From a virus, in IMG/VR virus record IMGVR_UViG_3300032236_000187, positions 1 to 34,273 of that record: a stretch of 34,273 bases of DNA; one strand, given 5' to 3'. Below, in pieces: positions 7,886-15,313 of this stretch; the stretch's first letter is position 1; each line of letters starts with the position of its first letter. The position numbers were made by a program, and so were the translations under genes. The notes below the pieces were generated by a model, which was not told where the DNA came from, searched no databases, and saw nothing but the letters and a program-made list of their open reading frames with translations.

Positions 7886-8653
7886 TTATCTTTTTGAACG
7901 TCCTACGCTACCTGTTGGAGTTTCTGGTTCTTCTTCCGGAGCAGGAGGAAGTCCTGCCATTTCGTCGCTGCCCATTTCATCACCAGCACCAGCGTCCATG
8001 CCTGCCATTTCGTCGCCGCCCATTTCATCACCAGCACCAGCGTCCATGCCTGCCATATCGCCGCCCATTTCATCACCAGCATCCATGCCTGCCATATTGC
8101 CGCCCATTTCATCACCGAATCCAGGACCACCTTGACCAGTCATTGCATTTAATGCAGACTGAAGGGTTTGTCTAGTCTGTAACAGGGTAGTATTTAAGGA
8201 AGTGAGTGACTGTGAAACCTGTTGATTGAATTGATCGCTCTCATTGGCACCGATCTCTGATTGAATAGAATCAACGAGTGCAGGTAATTCTTTAACCAGC
8301 ATGTCATTAACGTCTTCGTACATCTTTTGCACAGAATCAACCATATCCTGAGCAGCGAGAATTACCTGTGACTTATCTACTTCTTCATTTTCTAAAACAA
8401 TACGAGAAGGTTTGAAATTATTGATATGTTTAGCCAATGCCTGTTCCATGAAAACAGCCTTCATATATGAAGGACTATTTTGTGTCTTATAGAAATTAGC
8501 TGACTTTTTTGATTCTCTGATAAGGGTGGATACTTTCTTATGCATCACCTTTGCAGTTGTTTTATCTAATCTAGATACATCAAAGTCAAGAGCAAAATTT
8601 TCCTTTAGTGCTCTGGCTGCAACATTTTTGTTTTCTAGGTCATTAAGTTTCAT
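7886..8653 (-). CDS. Late phage protein with helical N-terminus and acidic Met/Gly/Asp repeat tail
   Basis: 255 residues starting MKLNDLENKN. Residues 1-165 are mostly charged and alpha-helical (an AAQDMVDSVQKMYEDVND segment and a Gln-rich helix). Residues about 175-240 are low-complexity repeats of GDEMGG(D)EMAGMDAGA, followed by a Pro/Glu stretch and a basic GSVGRSKR end. The acidic disordered tail and late promoter (GATAAATA at 8680-8687) suit a virion, scaffold-like or core protein, but that is inference only. The repeat region is encoded by near-perfect 48-nt units, so tail length may vary between relatives. Confidence 0.75.
   Translation of the reverse strand: MKLNDLENKNVAARALKENFALDFDVSRLDKTTAKVMHKKVSTLIRESKKSANFYKTQNSPSYMKAVFMEQALAKHINNFKPSRIVLENEEVDKSQVILAAQDMVDSVQKMYEDVNDMLVKELPALVDSIQSEIGANESDQFNQQVSQSLTSLNTTLLQTRQTLQSALNAMTGQGGPGFGDEMGGNMAGMDAGDEMGGDMAGMDAGAGDEMGGDEMAGMDAGAGDEMGSDEMAGLPPAPEEEPETPTGSVGRSKR
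7953..8125. repeat. Tandem repeat, units of 48, 48, 39 and about 38 nt
   Basis: Plus-strand units start CCTGCCAT(T/A)TCG at 7953, 8001, 8049 and 8088. The first two are both 48 nt and nearly identical; the third has lost 9 nt and the fourth diverges at its end. All lengths but the last clearly keep the reading frame of the minus-strand gene, so it is a coding minisatellite encoding the acidic tail. Confidence 0.85.
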
Positions 8654-8679
8654 GAATTGGCTCTTCCGTTTTGTTTATG

Positions 8680-8687
8680 TATTTATC
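8680..8687 (-). promoter_or_regulatory. T4-late-like promoter (GATAAATA) for the 255/110-aa pair
   Basis: GATAAATA on the minus strand, 26 nt upstream of the ATG at 8653. The same variant precedes the genes at 14828, 16875 and 32619, which suggests a real variant used by this phage. Confidence 0.6.
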
Positions 8688-8705
8688 ACAAATAGCTAAA
8701 TCTTA

Positions 8706-9167
8706 TTACTTTGTTACATTGAACTTATTAATTAAGATTGTCTTACAACTATTTATGTGAAATTTGATTTCATTTAGGATAGACTGTTTCTTTATGAGGT
8801 CTTCCTGTAGCTTGTTAACATAGATCCACTTTGATTCGCGTCCCTTATGCTTACGTAGCATGTGACGATGGACTAATAAATCAGTATCAATACTGCATAA
8901 TTTCAAATCTAATTGTTCTATCTTACCGGCTTCTCTATGACGTTTTGCATTATGCAGAGTACACCATGCAACTGCATTCTTTACGGTTGAAAAATCAATT
9001 TTGTTTCCATTACCTGATGCCCTGTACAGTCCATTGTTAATAGGAATGATCGTGTATTTACCATATAAAGAATATTTGCCGGTATGGTCACGAGTGATCA
9101 GCACATCTTTAAGATCAGACTGCAATTCATTTTCAAAAAACTGATTTAGCTTAATTTCTGTTTTCAT
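8706..9167 (-). CDS. Conserved phage hypothetical protein, 153 aa
   Basis: The protein is basic and begins MKTEIKLNQFFENELQ. A central segment IDFSTVKNAVAWCTLHNAK is the most distinctive part, and the C-terminal half is rich in Lys, Leu and Ile and probably helical. No catalytic or metal-binding motif is evident. The ATG overlaps the stop of the upstream gene by 4 nt (ATGA), so translation is coupled. I recall similar AVAWCTLHN-containing proteins in marine myophages, with no function known to me. Confidence 0.7.
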   Translation of the reverse strand: MKTEIKLNQFFENELQSDLKDVLITRDHTGKYSLYGKYTIIPINNGLYRASGNGNKIDFSTVKNAVAWCTLHNAKRHREAGKIEQLDLKLCSIDTDLLVHRHMLRKHKGRESKWIYVNKLQEDLIKKQSILNEIKFHINSCKTILINKFNVTK

Positions 9168-9610
9168 ATGACCTCAAAGTAAATGTTTCTTAGTTCTTCT
9201 GTAATGTCTATCAAAGCAGGCAAACTATTTATTTGATCTGTGCATTGTATCATAGGAACTCCGGCACAGTCACTATATAGGGCACCTAATGAGGTTAATC
9301 CATTCTCAAACACACTGGAATGTTGAACTTCAAATTCGAACTTCCAGCAGTAATCAGTTTTGTCTTCATTCGATTTATACACAAAACCAAATAGGTTAAA
9401 TTCATCAGGTGTCATTTCTACCTTAACAGGCATTTTTACGACTTCAGGCTGTGAACGTAGAGAAATAATCTGTAGTATCGTATCGAAATTACATTGCGTG
9501 TTGCGCTTGTTCAACCAATCCTGAATATCATTCTGATTTGGTTTGGTACGATTCATCACTCCTGTATAGGTAATATTGAATAACGTACAACAGCGGATAC
9601 GATGTGACAT
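9164..9610 (-). CDS. Conserved phage hypothetical protein, 148 aa
   Basis: I start it at ATG 9610 (MSHRIRCCTLFNITYTGV). A longer frame to 9661 would run through the strong terminator at 9628-9658, so it is rejected. The protein has an N-terminal Cys pair, an Asn/Gln-rich middle (NQNDIQDWLNKRNTQCNFDT) and an acidic C-terminus (ITEELRNIYFEVI). It is coupled to the downstream 153-aa gene by ATGA. There is no SD; a late-type box TCTAAATA lies exactly 5 nt before the ATG. No function is recognised. Confidence 0.7.
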   Translation of the reverse strand: MSHRIRCCTLFNITYTGVMNRTKPNQNDIQDWLNKRNTQCNFDTILQIISLRSQPEVVKMPVKVEMTPDEFNLFGFVYKSNEDKTDYCWKFEFEVQHSSVFENGLTSLGALYSDCAGVPMIQCTDQINSLPALIDITEELRNIYFEVI

Positions 9611-9615
9611 ATGTT

Positions 9616-9623
9616 TATTTAGA
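9616..9623 (-). promoter_or_regulatory. Late-type box (TCTAAATA) 5 nt before the ATG at 9610
   Basis: TCTAAATA is 7 of 8 to TATAAATA and is followed by AACAT and the ATG. It lies just after the terminator of the upstream gene, so a new promoter is needed exactly here, which supports the call. The mRNA would be leaderless. Confidence 0.5.
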
Positions 9624-9627
9624 GCAA

Positions 9628-9658
9628 TAAAAAACCCGGGAAGAAAACTTCCCGGGTT
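9628..9658 (-). terminator. Rho-independent terminator after the 142-aa structural gene
   Basis: Minus strand: an 11-bp perfect stem AACCCGGGAAG / CTTCCCGGGTT with a TTTT loop, directly followed by T residues. It lies 26 nt after the stop at 9684. It is one of only three strong terminators in the window. Confidence 0.92.
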
Positions 9659-9683
9659 CATATTTGGTGTTAATCACTCAGTA

Positions 9684-10112
9684 TTAGTTATCTGAGCCAG
9701 AAACGAAAGTTGCGCCGATTGCACCAGTAGTAGTGTTTGCAACAGAAGCATTAGTCAATGCAGTGTTGATTGAAGCTACTAGGTTTGAAGCAGAACCGTT
9801 TGGACCGCTGTTGTCGATGTACCATGCACCTGCTGGGTAGATACCTAATGCAAGTGTGTCTGGACCAGTAGCAGTGTACTGATATAGATAAACAGTAGCA
9901 AGTTGCTGAACAGTCTGAACCATAACGTTTACCTGAGTACCAGAGAAGCTAGAAGAACCACTTGCAGTGATTGTGAAGAAGTCTAGCTTTGGGCCCTGAG
10001 GCTGAACTGCTACGTTAGAAGTGATTGCATTGATACCGGTGTTGGTATATGCTGGAGTATCCAAGTGCATTACTGGTTTATAGTCACCATTAGTTTTAGT
10101 AAACTGTGCCAT
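9684..10112 (-). CDS. Small virion structural protein, probably abundant
   Basis: 142 residues, Ala/Thr/Ser/Asn/Val rich, one domain, no Cys. It starts MAQFTKTNGDYKPVMHLDTP and ends in an AIGATFVSGSDN tail. Composition and neighbours indicate a virion component. It is flanked by its own late-type promoter (ACTAAATA, 10157-10164), a 5' leader with a GAGC/GCTC hairpin and AAGGA site, and a very strong terminator, so it forms a separate, probably highly expressed late unit. This fits a decoration or tail-tube-associated protein, but location is not established. It is not recognisable as any numbered T4 head or tail protein. Confidence 0.75.
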   Translation of the reverse strand: MAQFTKTNGDYKPVMHLDTPAYTNTGINAITSNVAVQPQGPKLDFFTITASGSSSFSGTQVNVMVQTVQQLATVYLYQYTATGPDTLALGIYPAGAWYIDNSGPNGSASNLVASINTALTNASVANTTTGAIGATFVSGSDN

Positions 10113-10156
10113 TTTTTAATTTCCTTATAATATGTGAGCGTCAATGCTCATATAAA

Positions 10157-10164
10157 TATTTAGT
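10157..10164 (-). promoter_or_regulatory. Late-type promoter ACTAAATA with leader hairpin
   Basis: ACTAAATA (6 of 8 to the T4 late consensus) on the minus strand, 44 nt before the ATG at 10112. The leader then reads GAGC-ATTGAC-GCTC, a small hairpin at 10150-10137, and AAGGA before the ATG. The same ACTAAATA box occurs 20 nt upstream of the gene at 11587. A plus-strand TATAAATA (10151-10158) overlaps the site because it is nearly palindromic. Confidence 0.5.
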
Positions 10165-10191
10165 CCTATATGAAAAAAAATCGGTTTTGGT

Positions 10192-11352
10192 TTATGTATT
10201 TGGTGGTGTAGTATTATTTGGAGAAGGTTGAGTAGTCTGAACGTTCCGGTCTCTACGGGTTTTGGTATGTGTGGTAGCATCAGAACTACCGGGCTTGCCT
10301 TGTTGCTTGACTCTTTCTACTGCATTTGCTAGTCCGTCAGGTAACTGATCGCCTGTGCTGGATATAGCAAACATTGCATTACCAAGGCTTATCAGTGCAT
10401 CTCTTGAATGTTCAGGATAAGTATTCTGAACTTGCTGTATTATTGCGTTAACCTTAGGTGCAGCAGGAGAATCTTTCCATAGAATCGGATGCATATACTT
10501 GTCAAGCCATAGAGTAATAAAATCTGCAATACTCATTTTTGTATTTGAAGGGTTGACTTGCGAGGTCCCCTGATCTGATGGTTGATCTTCTTCATCAATA
10601 TTCATGATATTTTCAAAAATTCTATTTAATTTTTTGAATTCTTCGGTTGTGATAGGTGTTGGCGTGCACCGAGATAAACATGCTACTGAATTTTTCGAGC
10701 TTTCATACAATCTAGCACGAAGTCCCAGATTAGTCCAAGTTAATTTATATTCGTTTAACAATTTAGAAATTCCAAGACAGACACTTTGAGTCAAGAAATA
10801 TCTATTGTTTTTCTTATCAGCAGTTGCGAATTTCAAGATTTTATTTACAGCAGCAATTCTACTTTCATTATCACCTTCAGCAAGCCTATCCAGGTCAACT
10901 CTCAAACTTCGTATTATAGGTGAAGCACTTCTTTCATTTATGCGAATCGGATATCGGAAATGTTCATGTTCAATATCCCACATACGTGAATTTGATGATT
11001 GAGGTGGTTTTTGTTTAGGATTTTTAGGTGTTATGATGGCCGATTCAGTTGACGTTTGTTGGGTATTAGGGCCGTGATTATCCGGAGCAGGTGGGCTGTT
11101 ATCTGTTGTCTTAGCTGAGGTACTAGGTGCATTTTTATTAGTATTGAGTACTCCAGATTTTAATGCAGCATCAAGTGATGCTGTCGCGTCACCCACAAAA
11201 TCCTTAATAAAAAAATCTTTGGATAGTTGAGACTTAATAGTCATTCCCGGGGTAGCCATACTCCTAATCGCAGCAGCACCGTAATCACCTATAACATTCT
11301 CTAATCCTTCATCAACCGGTGACTTAGGGTTCTTTAACTCATTTATTTTCAT
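10192..11352 (-). CDS. Conserved phage protein of unknown function, 386 aa
   Basis: It starts MKINELKNPKSPVDEGLENV, the MKINEL-type N-terminus common in marine myophage proteins. Residues about 35-70 (SQLSKDFFIKDFVGDATASL) look like a helical module. Long Pro/Ser/Thr/Asn/Gln-rich linkers occur at about 75-120 and at the C-terminus (TTQPSPNNTTPPNT), with a helical domain between them. It overlaps the upstream 82-aa gene by 14 nt. It may be a virion-associated protein but nothing decisive is visible. Confidence 0.7.
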   Translation of the reverse strand: MKINELKNPKSPVDEGLENVIGDYGAAAIRSMATPGMTIKSQLSKDFFIKDFVGDATASLDAALKSGVLNTNKNAPSTSAKTTDNSPPAPDNHGPNTQQTSTESAIITPKNPKQKPPQSSNSRMWDIEHEHFRYPIRINERSASPIIRSLRVDLDRLAEGDNESRIAAVNKILKFATADKKNNRYFLTQSVCLGISKLLNEYKLTWTNLGLRARLYESSKNSVACLSRCTPTPITTEEFKKLNRIFENIMNIDEEDQPSDQGTSQVNPSNTKMSIADFITLWLDKYMHPILWKDSPAAPKVNAIIQQVQNTYPEHSRDALISLGNAMFAISSTGDQLPDGLANAVERVKQQGKPGSSDATTHTKTRRDRNVQTTQPSPNNTTPPNT

Positions 11353-11587
11353 TTTTCTTCCTTAGACTTTTCGAGAATCTAGTTTGATCCTTACCCTTGA
11401 TCGCACTCAAGAGTTTCTTTTCAAGAAGCTCGGCCTTTTCAGAAGAATAGTGTTTCTGCATCAATTCAATAAGATGGATAGCGCTGGCAATCACATTTGA
11501 AGCGCGGTTCTCTATGACATGATTAATATCACGAGTATCACCGAGAGATTGTAATTCTTCTAAAAGGCTCTTAGTCTTTCTTTGCAT
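11339..11587 (-). CDS. Small conserved helical protein, 82 aa
   Basis: It begins MQRKTKSLLEELQSLGDTRD and is helical throughout, ending in a basic SLRKKNENK tail. The segment HVIENRASNVIASAIHLIEL is the kind of motif I recall from short proteins in cyanophage and other marine T4-like genomes. No function is known to me. AGGAT 9 nt before the ATG and an ACTAAATA box 20 nt upstream support the start. Confidence 0.7.
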   Translation of the reverse strand: MQRKTKSLLEELQSLGDTRDINHVIENRASNVIASAIHLIELMQKHYSSEKAELLEKKLLSAIKGKDQTRFSKSLRKKNENK

Positions 11588-11607
11588 TATTTTTGATCCT
11601 ATAATGT

Positions 11608-11615
11608 TATTTAGT
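11608..11615 (-). promoter_or_regulatory. Late-type promoter ACTAAATA for the 82/386-aa pair
   Basis: Same octamer as at 10157-10164, here 20 nt before the ATG at 11587, giving a leader of about 15 nt that still includes AGGAT as a ribosome-binding site. Confidence 0.45.
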
Positions 11616-11627
11616 CTAAGAACCTAA

Positions 11628-13034
11628 TTATTTCTTCAAGGAACTCAATAATGACTTTAGCTTAGCTGATTGAATATCTGCGGCTACCGGTTTTTCAGTC
11701 TGATCAATAGTATTTTGTACTACTTCGTTTACTGCTCCCACTTGACTTGTAGTCTTGATCTTAGTCATGAGTTGAGAAGGAGTAGAGTGAGACTGCTTAT
11801 CCTCTTCTGGATTTTCATCAGTGATACGCATCGTTTCGATATCATACTCTAGATCGATCTTCATACCGACGCCAGTCGAACTACGTGACTTCATGCACTG
11901 GATTTGATACTTGCCTCGTTCACGCATAGACCTAGAAGTAAAGATACCAAACACATAATCCGCAGTATTGATCTTTGAGATACCGCCTGCAATATGACTA
12001 TGATCGAATTCGATCTCTTCCACTGCTGAACGATTCAACTGAGATGCAGTGATCATCAGAACTCCGAGTTCTTTCGCTAGGTTTCGCAATTCTTCTGAGA
12101 CATACTTATCCTTGATGAACTGATCGCTAGGATTGACTTTGACACTGACCGGCATGACGAGATCAAGATAATCAATCATCACAAAATCGATCTTGATCCC
12201 TGTCTGAATCTGCACCTCTTTGATATATGCTCGAATTGCGTTCACATTAGATTGTGCGGGTAATCCCTTGACACGATACTGACCCATCTTTTTACTAGCC
12301 ATCTTGACTTTGAGTTCAGCGTCATCAAGATTTTTTCGAATATCCTTGGTGCTCATGCTTGTGAGCATGGCGTCAGTACGAAGCGATGTCAATTCTTCTG
12401 AGAGTTCTAGCGTGATATAGACCCCACTGAGGCCTTGCTGTAGCCAATTCAGTGCGATGTTCATCATGACTAGAGACTTACCTGAACCCGAACCACCTGC
12501 GAAGATATTCAACTCTCCGCGAGACATTCCCCCATACATGACACGATCAAGCTGAGGCCATCCAGTAGAGACTTGCCCGCCTTGATTGAAATACTTATTC
12601 AGTCGTTCCTTAGGATCAGCAAAATAGTCAGTACCCATGTCACGTTGCAATGAGATTTGTACTGCATCCTTGATGATCTTTTCCACTGGATCAAACTCAC
12701 CCTTCTCAAGCAGGTCTGCTGCCTTGAGAATAGCTCGTTCTAGCTCTTGCCTTTTAGTGAATTGTTCGAACTCTTCAAGAAACCAATCATAGTGTCCATC
12801 ATCTAATTCAGGAATGACTTGAATGTCTTCCCCAGTCGTAGCCCTGATCTGAATCGGATCCGGCATGATACTGTATTTTGTGGTATGCTCTATGATAAAC
12901 TCTGCGACTGGTCGTAGAGTCCTATCAAAATTTTCTGGGTTCATGATGTTCATGACCCGGGTATACAACTCAGCATTAGTGACCATCATTCTCAAGAACA
13001 ATGATTGTACTTCAGTGTTGTAATCTTTTATCAA
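11628..13034 (-). CDS. gp41: Replicative DNA helicase, T4 gp41-like (DnaB family)
   Basis: 468 residues, close to T4 gp41 (475). It should form a hexamer that unwinds the replication fork 5' to 3' and pairs with the gp61 primase. Walker A GGSGSGKS is at residues 180-187, the Walker B strand FVMIDYLDLV at about 284-293, and the RecA/DnaB-type segments TASQLNR and GISKINTADYV follow. The N-terminal 130 residues are the helical primase-interaction domain. The C-terminus (about 400-468) is a disordered Gln/Thr/Lys linker ending KLKSLLSSLKK, as in gp41 tails. The start overlaps the primase gene by 23 nt, so the two are translationally coupled and made in step. Confidence 0.96.
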   Translation of the reverse strand: MIKDYNTEVQSLFLRMMVTNAELYTRVMNIMNPENFDRTLRPVAEFIIEHTTKYSIMPDPIQIRATTGEDIQVIPELDDGHYDWFLEEFEQFTKRQELERAILKAADLLEKGEFDPVEKIIKDAVQISLQRDMGTDYFADPKERLNKYFNQGGQVSTGWPQLDRVMYGGMSRGELNIFAGGSGSGKSLVMMNIALNWLQQGLSGVYITLELSEELTSLRTDAMLTSMSTKDIRKNLDDAELKVKMASKKMGQYRVKGLPAQSNVNAIRAYIKEVQIQTGIKIDFVMIDYLDLVMPVSVKVNPSDQFIKDKYVSEELRNLAKELGVLMITASQLNRSAVEEIEFDHSHIAGGISKINTADYVFGIFTSRSMRERGKYQIQCMKSRSSTGVGMKIDLEYDIETMRITDENPEEDKQSHSTPSQLMTKIKTTSQVGAVNEVVQNTIDQTEKPVAADIQSAKLKSLLSSLKK

Positions 13035-13995
13035 GTTTCACCTTTGCCATTTGTAACTTAATTCTATTGTTTGTTGCTGATTGCAGTATACTTAATAATG
13101 CAGGTAATCTACCGTATTTTAAAAGGGCATCATTAGCATCTTTTATTCCTTCTCCCCAGTTAGGAAGAGAGACGTAGAATCCTAATTCTAATGCCCTATC
13201 AATAATCGATAATCCTGTTTTATCCATATCAGGAACTACGATAATTTTTCGATTCAAGCTATGCAGTATCTGTGCTTGTTCATCACTTATCGTGTCATGT
13301 GTCAATGCGCATCCATCAAATGATAGAGCATCGAATATACCTTCGAATACCAAACATACTTCCCACTCAGGCTTTTGCAAGTCATATCCAAAGACATAAC
13401 CAGGTTGCTGATCTTTGATATACTTTGGAACACGATTGTCAAGATAGCGACTTATATGTCCTACGATCTTGTTATCGTGCGTGTATGGAACAATGATTCT
13501 GTTTGCGTTCCTACCTTCATCTTCAGGTGTGATCATGAATGGATAATCATATATATCCAATCCACGACTATGAAGGTAATCAACAAACTTCTTATGATCA
13601 GGATTTCCTGAACAAATCATTTCTACATTTTCAGGTAGTGTTGCTTCTTTGAATTTTACCTTCAGCTTTTGCTTTTTGATCTTGACATATTCAATCAAGT
13701 CTTTGTGTTGCAGGCTTTCTAGATTCCATTTGTTAATCTGAGAATCATCAACACCACACCATTGCAAGAACCTTCTAGTATTCCTGCTTAGCTGCTTACC
13801 TAAAACGAATCCACACTTGAAATCACAATTAAAGCAATGATATGTCCAGTTATGATCTCCATCAAGCCTGATACCACCGCGCATTCTTTTGTCTGGCTTA
13901 TGTCCACGGTGATGGCAGCACGGAGCATTCATGCTCTGCCATCCACTCTGCGTCAGTTTCTTTTTACCAGGTATGACTGTTAGTATGTCAAACAT
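13012..13995 (-). CDS. gp61: DNA primase, T4 gp61-like
   Basis: 327 residues from ATG 13995 (MFDILTVIPGKKK); an ATG two codons earlier (14001) is also possible. The N-terminal zinc-binding domain has a Cys pair at the start (APCCHH) and CFNCDFKCG about 25 residues later. A Toprim domain follows, with VCLVFEGIFDALSFDG carrying the catalytic Glu, and IIVVPDMDKTG with the D-x-D metal site. It would make RNA primers for the lagging strand together with gp41. It heads a two-gene primase-helicase operon. No SD is visible; an extended -10 (TGA-TACAAT) is placed 6 nt before ATG 13995. Confidence 0.94.
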   Translation of the reverse strand: MFDILTVIPGKKKLTQSGWQSMNAPCCHHRGHKPDKRMRGGIRLDGDHNWTYHCFNCDFKCGFVLGKQLSRNTRRFLQWCGVDDSQINKWNLESLQHKDLIEYVKIKKQKLKVKFKEATLPENVEMICSGNPDHKKFVDYLHSRGLDIYDYPFMITPEDEGRNANRIIVPYTHDNKIVGHISRYLDNRVPKYIKDQQPGYVFGYDLQKPEWEVCLVFEGIFDALSFDGCALTHDTISDEQAQILHSLNRKIIVVPDMDKTGLSIIDRALELGFYVSLPNWGEGIKDANDALLKYGRLPALLSILQSATNNRIKLQMAKVKLDKRLQH

Positions 13996-14001
13996 GTACA
14001 T

Positions 14002-14029
14002 ATTGTATCACCGTTGTCACAAATAACAA
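14002..14029 (-). promoter_or_regulatory. sigma70-type promoter abutting the primase start
   Basis: Minus strand: TTGTTA (14029-14024), 16 nt, TGA-TACAAT (-10 at 14007-14002), then six bases and ATG 13995. The predicted +1 is the A of that ATG. Confidence 0.5.
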
Positions 14030-14042
14030 GTGATAAGGACAA

Positions 14043-14828
14043 TTAACGGGATAGAATATTAGTAACGGAACCTGCATTACTTGTAAAGGTCATGCGAACG
14101 AATGGATGAAAACCTTTTACTACATATCCTACCGTATCAGTTAGATTGGCTAGATCAGTATATGTTTGAATAGGATACCAATCTACATCAGGTTGGCAGG
14201 AACCTTCAATAACTACATTACCGTAATAACCATCATACTGAGCCTGAATAGTTAGGATAGGATTATCTTCAGTATTAATTACGCTCGTACTATAACCCAC
14301 AGTGTTGCCATTACCAAAGTACTCTAGATTTGCTTGACTTAGATTGGGGAATGGTTGACCAGTTGGAATAGTTACTGTAGATGACGGAACGAATGATGGT
14401 AAAACCGAATTGACGATATTCATGTCACCGCGGGCACCGCCGTTTTGATCTACGAAGACAGGATAATCAAACTGACCTACTGGAATCTCTAGCGAATAGT
14501 GTGCTTTCTGTGGATCGATATCTTCGATATCAGCAGGAGATAGATTTAGTGTCGCAATACCAGTGAGCGGAAGCTGTAAATCTAATGCTTTATTCAGCAG
14601 AACAGCACTTCCGTTATAATTTATCAGCCTGAACGTGATGACCTTGCCGGTAATGTCTACTGGCTTCTGTTCTTGATTAAGGAACTGAAACTGAATTTGA
14701 TTATCTACACCCTTGTTTAGGGTCAACGTCTTAGCATACTGCGGCATGTAAATCCTCGGTGAATTACCTGAAAGGAGAACAACAATCTGACGCTGAACAT
14801 AAATGAAAACTGACGTACTATAAGCCAT
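14043..14828 (-). CDS. Virion structural protein with BppU-like N-terminal domain
   Basis: 261 residues beginning MAYSTSVFIYVQRQIVVLLSG. Residues about 30-130 (LTLNKGVDNQIQFQF, DITGKVITFRLIN, LNLSPADIEDI, YSLEIPV) follow the pattern of the immunoglobulin-like BppU N-terminal domain of phage upper baseplate proteins. The C-terminal part is beta-rich (TIQAQYDGYYGNVVIEGSCQ, VKGFHPFVRMTFTSN). A baseplate or fibre-attachment role is therefore likely, but not proven. It has a GATAAATA late box 28 nt upstream and sits between replication genes, a structural gene outside the structural clusters. Confidence 0.8.
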   Translation of the reverse strand: MAYSTSVFIYVQRQIVVLLSGNSPRIYMPQYAKTLTLNKGVDNQIQFQFLNQEQKPVDITGKVITFRLINYNGSAVLLNKALDLQLPLTGIATLNLSPADIEDIDPQKAHYSLEIPVGQFDYPVFVDQNGGARGDMNIVNSVLPSFVPSSTVTIPTGQPFPNLSQANLEYFGNGNTVGYSTSVINTEDNPILTIQAQYDGYYGNVVIEGSCQPDVDWYPIQTYTDLANLTDTVGYVVKGFHPFVRMTFTSNAGSVTNILSR

Positions 14829-14856
14829 GCAGAGTTGTTATCCCTTAGTGATCTTG

Positions 14857-14864
14857 TATTTATC
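14857..14864 (-). promoter_or_regulatory. T4-late-like promoter (GATAAATA) for the 261-aa structural protein
   Basis: GATAAATA on the minus strand, 28 nt before the ATG at 14828. It points left, away from the divergent plus-strand gene at 14936. Confidence 0.6.
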
Positions 14865-14917
14865 ATGTCCGCATGTATTAGATCCAAATAGTAAAATATT
14901 ATATTTTGGTAATGCAC

Positions 14918-14925
14918 ACTAAATA
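14918..14925 (+). promoter_or_regulatory. Possible late-type box (ACTAAATA) before the plus-strand 125-aa gene
   Basis: ACTAAATA, as used at 10157 and 11608, lies 10 nt before the ATG at 14936; a transcript would have only about 5 nt of leader. No strong SD is seen. The intergenic region also contains a 15-nt A/T palindrome (AAAATATTATATTTT, 14894-14908). Low certainty. Confidence 0.3.
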
Positions 14926-14935
14926 AGCTAAGATC

Positions 14936-15313
14936 ATGAGTAACGATTTTTTTAAAAAACTGAGCGAGAATCACCCCTTTATTTCTATCTGTTCCTATGC
15001 CGGTCAAGACTATGTAGGTATCATTCAAAACCGTGACGATCTAGTAACTTCTATCTATGATTACGGTGCGATTGTTCCAAATGACCTAAGAACAAGATTC
15101 TTAGAATTAGGGGATATTTGGTGGTGGGAATCCAACCGAACAATTCCTATCAATATCTTTCTAAAAGAAGAATGGACTATATTCAAGCCCTACATCAGAA
15201 CCTTCAACAATAAAAGTCTAGATATTGTTCATGGTCCAATAGTGAGTATGACAGACTTTACTAAAAAGAGATCGAAAAGACGCTCAATCACACTAGTTAA
15301 ACGGATGCCTTAG
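14936..15313 (+). CDS. Conserved phage hypothetical protein, 125 aa
   Basis: It contains distinctive conserved-looking segments: GQDYVGIIQNRDDLVTSIYDYG (22 residues starting at about 23, an SH3-like strand pattern), FLELGDIWWWESNRTIPINI with three consecutive Trp, and a basic C-terminus (KKRSKRRSITLVKR). I recall similar IWWWESNR proteins in marine T4-like phages but know no function. It is plus-strand, divergent from the structural gene at 14828 and convergent with the polymerase-like gene, whose stop it overlaps by 17 nt. Confidence 0.75.
   Translation: MSNDFFKKLSENHPFISICSYAGQDYVGIIQNRDDLVTSIYDYGAIVPNDLRTRFLELGDIWWWESNRTIPINIFLKEEWTIFKPYIRTFNNKSLDIVHGPIVSMTDFTKKRSKRRSITLVKRMP

Noticed and set aside
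7818-8175. Plus-strand frames rich in Pro/Ser or His/Arg over the minisatellite
   Set aside because: They only reflect translation of the 48-nt repeat on the wrong strand.
9611-9661. N-terminal extension of the 148-aa protein to 9661
   Set aside because: It would place coding sequence across an 11-bp terminator stem and the upstream promoter box.
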